A DNA stretch of 18,557 bases, taken from assembly GCA_034696485.1 (NCBI GenBank), contig JAQIWT010000537.1, positions 1 through 18,557 on the forward strand, written 5' to 3'. The notes below the pieces were generated by a model that was given only the letters and a program-made list of their open reading frames with translations, made no database searches and was not told the DNA's origin. The position numbers and the translations under genes were made by a program. Position 1 is the stretch's first letter. Every line of letters starts with the position of its first letter. Shown piece by piece: positions 9,939 through 18,557 of the stretch. The DNA is from Isohypsibius dastychi (lineage: Eukaryota; Tardigrada; Eutardigrada; Parachela; Isohypsibiidae).

Positions 9939-10097
9939 TTAGTCGAAGGATTGGGGACTGCCACACTTCCACCCTGTGACTGAATTTACATCGTGGCGAG
10001 GATTGTTTTTAAGAACGCACTTGAGATGAAACTTCTCCCATCCACACTGACTGCTGGTGCAGGTTATCAGCTTCTTATCAGACGAAAACATAAGCAT
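9939..10097 (-). pseudogene. Degraded PHD-finger-like fragment inside the element
   Basis: A 52-codon open frame from an ATG at 10097 to a stop at 9939 reads KLITCTSSQCGWEKFHLKC, then about 16 residues, then GWKCGSP. This resembles the C-terminal half of a PHD zinc finger (paired Cys, aromatic-x-x-H-x-x-C, Trp-x-Cys). The N-terminal Cys pair is missing, and the last Cys appears replaced (WKCGSP). Upstream in frame there is an immediate stop. PHD fingers occur in several transposon proteins, so this may be a relic of the autonomous parent, but a chance match cannot be excluded. Confidence 0.35.
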
Positions 10098-10120
10098 ACG
10101 CTTTGAACTTACCGATGGGG

Positions 10121-10219
10121 GCAACTATCTTGCCGACTAACGCAACTATCTTGCCGGACGGCGCAACTATCTTGCCGAGAAACGCAACTATCTTGCCGAG
10201 AGACGCAACTATCTTGCCG
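10121..10219 (+). repeat. Five-copy tandem array of a 15-bp dyad at exact 21-bp period
   Basis: GCAACTATCTTGCCG begins at 10121, 10142, 10163, 10184 and 10205, identical in all five copies, separated by 6-bp variable spacers. The motif is an imperfect dyad: GCAA arms and TTGC arms around CTATC. The period equals two DNA helical turns. Because 21 is divisible by three, it also creates a spurious heptapeptide repeat (ATILP) in one open frame. Confidence 0.92.
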
Positions 10220-10734
10220 GGAAACCGCAACTGCTTTTGCAAAAGAACGCAACGAATTACCTTGATTCCATTAATCCCATTGCGTTAATTTCGTTGATGG
10301 AGGAAAAACAGGCAAACCAAGGCCCCAAAACGACGACATTAATTTTGAATAAATTGCTCAATGTCAATCGGCTCTGCTGCGCAGGCGATCGAATAATTCC
10401 ATCCGAGAAGAAGGAATTCATTACTGGACGAAGAATACGTGAATTAATTGTATTTACTTTGTTTCGCTGAATTCCGAAGATAGCTCTGATCATGTTGCGA
10501 AGAAAGACAAAAATCCTTCATGTACCAATTCAGGATAATGGCCGAAACTGTCCCAGTAAAATAGCTAGCGAAGAAACCAGATGGTAAGCTCTGCTTAGTT
10601 TAAAAATTCGATGAGTACAGTCCCGGATTTGCAAAACTGGCAATAAAAAATTCAACTATTTGTGCACATCATAATCCTAGATAATCCGAAAGCCAAATCA
10701 CCTCTCCGAGAATTCGAAAATGCAAAATCAAAGT

Positions 10735-10854
10735 GATTCCACACTGCTTAACTATCTCGCCGAAACACGCGCAACTAACTTGCCGACGCAACTATCTTGC
10801 CGAGATGCCCGGCAAGTTAGTTGCTAGTTGCGCGCAACTATCTTGCCGGCTACA
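10735..10854 (-). repeat. Right terminal inverted repeat
   Basis: 120-bp inverted counterpart of 9514-9633. Intact dyads start at 10771 (variant), 10788, 10810 (reverse variant) and 10834. The innermost copy near 10747 is degenerate (TTAACTATCTCGCCG). Confidence 0.88.
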
Positions 10855-10860
10855 TTCGCG
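10855..10860. repeat. Target-site duplication TTCGCG, right copy
   Basis: Matches 9508-9513 exactly. Beyond it lie about 200 bp of AT-rich flank before the SEL1L stop codon. Confidence 0.75.
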
Positions 10861-11066
10861 CAGCTGTCAGTCTATTACATAATTCTAGAAATGATAAGAC
10901 ATCGGCTGAACTTTTCCCAGAAGTAAAAAAATCTCCGTTTTGGCGCATGTCTAAAAAAAGCCACCGACAATATTTCATTCTTCCTTCAAAGAACAATCAG
11001 AAACCGAAAAACAAACGAACGGAAAAAATCGAAAGACAATTTCTAAAAAACAACTGATATGAACAT

Positions 11067-15761
<4,695 letters not shown>

Positions 15762-18217
15762 TTAGCCGGATATTAGAATGATGAAGATGAAAATGAGATT
15801 TGACTTGTATATCTGGAAAAGAGATTGTTGTCATCCGGAAAACGTCGATTTCACCAGAGGCGTAAGAATGACGTTTTGCGTGTGGATCACCCCCTTGACC
15901 TGGCAAGAAAGACATGGACCCTTAGGTGCTCCGTGGCAAACTCGCTCTTGATTCGAACTTGCATACGCCTCAGGTTCAACCGTGGCCATCCAATCGGAGT
16001 CTGACAAGTGACATGCAACAGTACGTGCGAGTGCGACTTACCGGTATGGTATGTATTATCAAAAAAATGAATTACAACTGTTGTTAAATCAGTACTTATT
16101 TAAGTCTCATTAAGCGCTTGTTCAATGAGTATTTATTGTTAAATAAATAGGTATGCAGTTCTGAATCTGTGCGGAATTCTTCGTGGAAAAGATGTGAAAT
16201 TTCTGAAATATCTGTTTTCAAGTGCAATGTGTTCCCCCATTAGCTGACAACTTCGAATTTAACAATTTTTATCAGTACGAGGACAGAGCCATAGCCCATA
16301 ATGTGAGCAACTTGTCACTTTCGTGGCTAACGGGAACTCGGAACTGTTTGTTAGAGAGTTTTTGATGGATTCTTCGTCGATATTTTATAAACCGGTGTGT
16401 CCTCTAGTTTTGACTGTAAATTTCTGTCGTGCATTTCTCTGCACAGTCCTGTTCACTACACGATAATAACTAATCATTAGATGGGAAATTCATTTTTTAT
16501 GCAATGATAGGCAAGAGTTTTCAATATGGTGCAAACACTCGGGGTCACAAAATACCGCGTGGTTCTTCGTCACGCGTTATTGTAAGTTTCGAGCAAAGCA
16601 ACAGCTCCGACATCCCGATGTGTGCAGTGCCATCGCAGTGAAGTCATCGACACGAAAACAATCTTATTTTCTTTATGTATAGGAATAACCGCTCGAAAGG
16701 TCACCTATTTTATCCCAGCAGAGCAGTAACCCAGCAGCTACCATTAGTTTCACCCACCCATCTCACCTCGGGCCTCGGCCAGCCTTTTGACAAAGCTTGG
16801 TGGTAATCTGAACGAAGTAGTGAGCTACCCTACAGTCATACTTCAGTTGCTCATGCTCAATTTGCAAGCGCACCCCCGAAGGGGTTGACCGTCCAGGGGG
16901 TTTAGCAGGACAAACAATTTAGGCTGCAGGCATCTGGATATTTCCAGTAAGCGATTGATGATTTATCGCTTCTCGTTAAATTTTCTGTGTTACTTTCCAG
17001 AATCCGCAACGTGGAAAGAAAATATTGTAACAACTTGCCAAGGAGCTCACATAAGAGATCGTAGATGCGAGGAGCGCGTTCAGGCTTTTCTACATGGTGA
17101 GGAACTGCAACTGCAAATTTTCACAGGGAGCATGACAACTTTTTGTTCCATGAATATTAAGTCACCCGCAAAAACACAAGGAAGATGATTTCAGAATATG
17201 GCGATAATATTTATGTATAATGTTCAGACATTGGAATCAAAATAATGAAACATTTTATGGCGCTATACAGCAAATACCCGAGAAGAAGACGAATCATCTT
17301 TATGACCTTGAGTAGTAACTTGTGATAACTTGCCGAGGCGATGGTCCGTTCTGGGAATATGCATCAAAAAAACTAATTCAAATATTATCCATCATATATT
17401 GTAGTAAAATATCACATTACGCCTTATAAAAGTCTGGAATAGCTGTGGCAGGCGAACCGTTTTAGAAACAAAGACGAAAATAGGACTGATCGCATTCGCA
17501 TTCCCCTAGAATTTGCACGGATGGATGACCGGCGGGCAGATTACAGCGTTCCGGTCCGCATAGCCTGCGCTGCGCTTTGGAAGGCGAATGAGGGAGCCAC
17601 GAACTGGCCAATAACATAAATAAACTATCCCCTTCTTTGTTCGTTCCACCACTCAGCCAACTTGACGTCACACAGTCCAACAATTTATGACTCGCTCTTC
17701 CTTCTCAACATGTGTGCTGTCATACAAACTAATCGGATTAGGGCAGAACCGACCGTCTTAACTCCGCCAGTTTTGGAGCTTGAATCCTTTCCTTCTTACT
17801 ACGTTCGCACGATTCGTAAGACAGGCTACCATGTGGTACCCTGGACGGAACACGTGGATATGCAACTGACTGAGCTGATGTACAGAAAATAGTACGAGAG
17901 CAGGCCCATCGACCAATGTGCCTGCCTCTCTTCATACTTTCGACGAATGCGTGTCAGAGAAATGTTCCATTTTCTGGCATACAAATGATTTCGTAAGAAG
18001 CAGAGACAGAGACACGAACTTGCCCTGCTTGCAAATGCACAGTTTGACTCTACCCTAAACGAAAGTGAGATAAAGAAGTATAATCAGTGGCTGCAAGCAC
18101 CAAGCCATTTATGTCACTTCTCGAAATCATTTCTCTCTCCGAAAATCAGAACGGTGTATCAAATCTGGGTATCGAGATTTCCGCGAACTCAGCTGGACTT
18201 ATATTTCGTACGTCAAA
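15762..18217. other. 2.4-kb region with no convincing gene
   Basis: The left part holds the SEL1L 5' leader, with an acceptor-like TCTCTTTTCCAG on the minus strand ending at 15813, 51 bases before the ATG. Weak possibilities elsewhere are open frames at 17662-17892 (+, containing LTPPVLELESFPSYYV and ending TELMYRK) and 17462-17683 (-, Cys-rich tail ECECDQSYFRLC). A short GC hairpin CCCCGAAGGGG lies near 16876. None has a recognised domain or a supported splice structure. No tRNA or rRNA was seen. Confidence 0.5.
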
Positions 18218-18507
18218 ATGCCAAATGCGGAGGGAGTGCAACTTCAGGACGAATTTGCAGCGATTGAAATGGAGTATAATCCATTGTTTACTCTGAATGG
18301 GCTACTTGAGGACTGGAAAGCTGGTAGACGATGTGATGTGTTACTCTACGGACAAGAGCGCAAGACTGCTCTGCCATGCCAGAGTAACATGCTCATTGCC
18401 ATTGGAGCTTACTTTCGGGCTTATTTTGAGCGATGGAACAACGGGAAACTGCGAAAGCCAATTGAAGAACTTTATTTGGACGAAATTCCTGAGAAGGTTA
18501 TCAGGAC
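18218..18507 (+). CDS. BTB/POZ domain protein, first coding exon (partial at right edge)
   Basis: ATG at 18218 opens 96 codons plus two bases, ending at a good donor (AC|GTAAGT at 18508). After a short acidic leader (MPNAEGVQLQDEFAAIEMEY), residues about 25-96 match the N-terminal part of a BTB fold: LLEDWKAGRRCDVLL, then a polar strand turn, LPCQSNMLIAIGAYFRAYF, and a strand-helix ending LYLDEIPEKVIRT. The usual AHR motif of kelch-like BTB proteins is replaced by ALPCQS. The family forms homodimers or binds Cullin-3, often with downstream BACK/Kelch or MATH domains, none visible because the window ends about 50 bases into the intron. I did not find an acceptor just upstream, so this start is likely but not proven. 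The intron begins with a 15-bp G run. Confidence 0.75.
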
Positions 18508-18533
18508 GTAAGTGGTTACCATCTCGCTCAACC

Positions 18534-18548
18534 GGGGGGGGGGGGGGG
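18534..18548 (+). repeat. 15-bp poly-G run in BTB intron 1
   Basis: Fifteen consecutive G, 26 bases after the splice donor. It is the same length and strand as the run at 12409-12423. Its true length may be misassembled. Confidence 0.8.
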
Positions 18549-18557
18549 CTAGCTATA

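Larger units (their letters stand above)
9514..10854. mobile_element. Non-autonomous DNA transposon with 120-bp TIRs and iterated 15-bp dyads
   Basis: A 1341-bp element flanked by the direct repeat TTCGCG. Its ends are TGTAGCCGGCAAG and the inverse. The 120-bp terminal inverted repeats match at about 114 of 120 positions. The motif GCAACTATCTTGCCG, or its GCAACTAACTTGCCG variant, occurs about five times in each TIR and five times in a central 21-bp-period array. The interior lacks an intact transposase; a PHD-finger-like fragment on the minus strand is the only suggestive coding remnant. It therefore looks mobilised in trans. The superfamily is not assigned: 6 bp is unlike Tc1/mariner (TA), piggyBac (TTAA), hAT (8) or MULE (9-10), while Dada and Polinton families make about 6-bp duplications. 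The TIR similarity suggests fairly recent insertion. It sits between the chitin-binding gene promoter and the SEL1L 3' end. Confidence 0.88.

Noticed and set aside
10103-10288. Open frame with ATILP heptapeptide repeats
   Set aside because: The repeat arises because the 21-bp DNA array is a multiple of three. Conservation follows the 15-bp DNA dyad, the same motif appears in both orientations in the TIRs, and no domain flanks it.
16871-16908. CCCCGAAGGGG hairpin as a terminator or structured RNA
   Set aside because: Four-base-pair stem only, no U tract or gene context; it could occur by chance.
17462-17683. Minus-strand open frame with a cysteine-rich tail
   Set aside because: Cysteine spacing fits no domain I know, there is no signal peptide, and the frame overlaps the start of another weak frame.

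Overview
This is eukaryotic DNA from an animal with compact genes. Every multi-exon gene reads through GT-AG introns, many only 46-70 bp long, into proteins close to the animal family length. The best-resolved small secreted protein has a six-cysteine type-2 chitin-binding (peritrophin-A/CBM14) domain with the spacing seen in arthropod and tardigrade cuticle or gut-lining proteins. The window therefore looks like an ecdysozoan/panarthropod, plausibly a tardigrade. The phylum is an inference, since no rRNA or other marker is present.

Layout, left to right. Positions 1-105 are the last coding piece of a chitin-binding gene (+) that runs off the left edge; its near-identical paralogue lies inverted at 8479-9066 (-). 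A 65-residue secreted six-cysteine peptide sits at 1207-1404 (+). SF3A3 (U2 snRNP splicing factor 3A subunit 3; 1706-3940, -, 4 exons, 492 aa) and CCT2 (TRiC/CCT chaperonin beta subunit; 4307-7913, +, 12 exons, 533 aa) are head to head, with 366 bp between their start codons. After the inverted chitin-binding gene comes a 1341-bp transposable element (9514-10854). It has 120-bp terminal inverted repeats, a 6-bp target duplication, and about 15 copies of a 15-bp dyad motif, five of them in an exact 21-bp-period array. SEL1L (ER-associated degradation adaptor; 11067-15761, -, 12 exons, 710 aa) follows. Its introns hold a G-rich minisatellite, a 15-bp homopolymer, an AAAT microsatellite and AT-rich degenerate repeats. 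From 15762 to 18217 I see no convincing gene. The window ends in the first coding exon of a BTB/POZ gene (18218-18507, +), cut off shortly after its splice donor, next to another 15-bp G run.

The genes are not one pathway. SF3A3, CCT2 and SEL1L are housekeeping functions (splicing, cytosolic folding, ER quality control). The chitin-binding pair and the cysteine-rich peptide are secreted, lineage-variable products.

The most unusual non-gene signals are: (1) the mobile element with helically phased dyad repeats and a degraded PHD-finger-like fragment; (2) a strong local excess of the 8-mer CCGGAAGT/ACTTCCGG in the CCT2 and SEL1L genes, mostly in introns; (3) splice-acceptor-like sequence 1-51 bases upstream of four start codons, compatible with spliced-leader trans-splicing or 5' UTR introns; and (4) the inverted chitin-binding paralogues, whose shared coding part differs only at synonymous sites. 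Exon boundaries were derived by hand from GT/AG sites, reading-frame continuity and family conservation.
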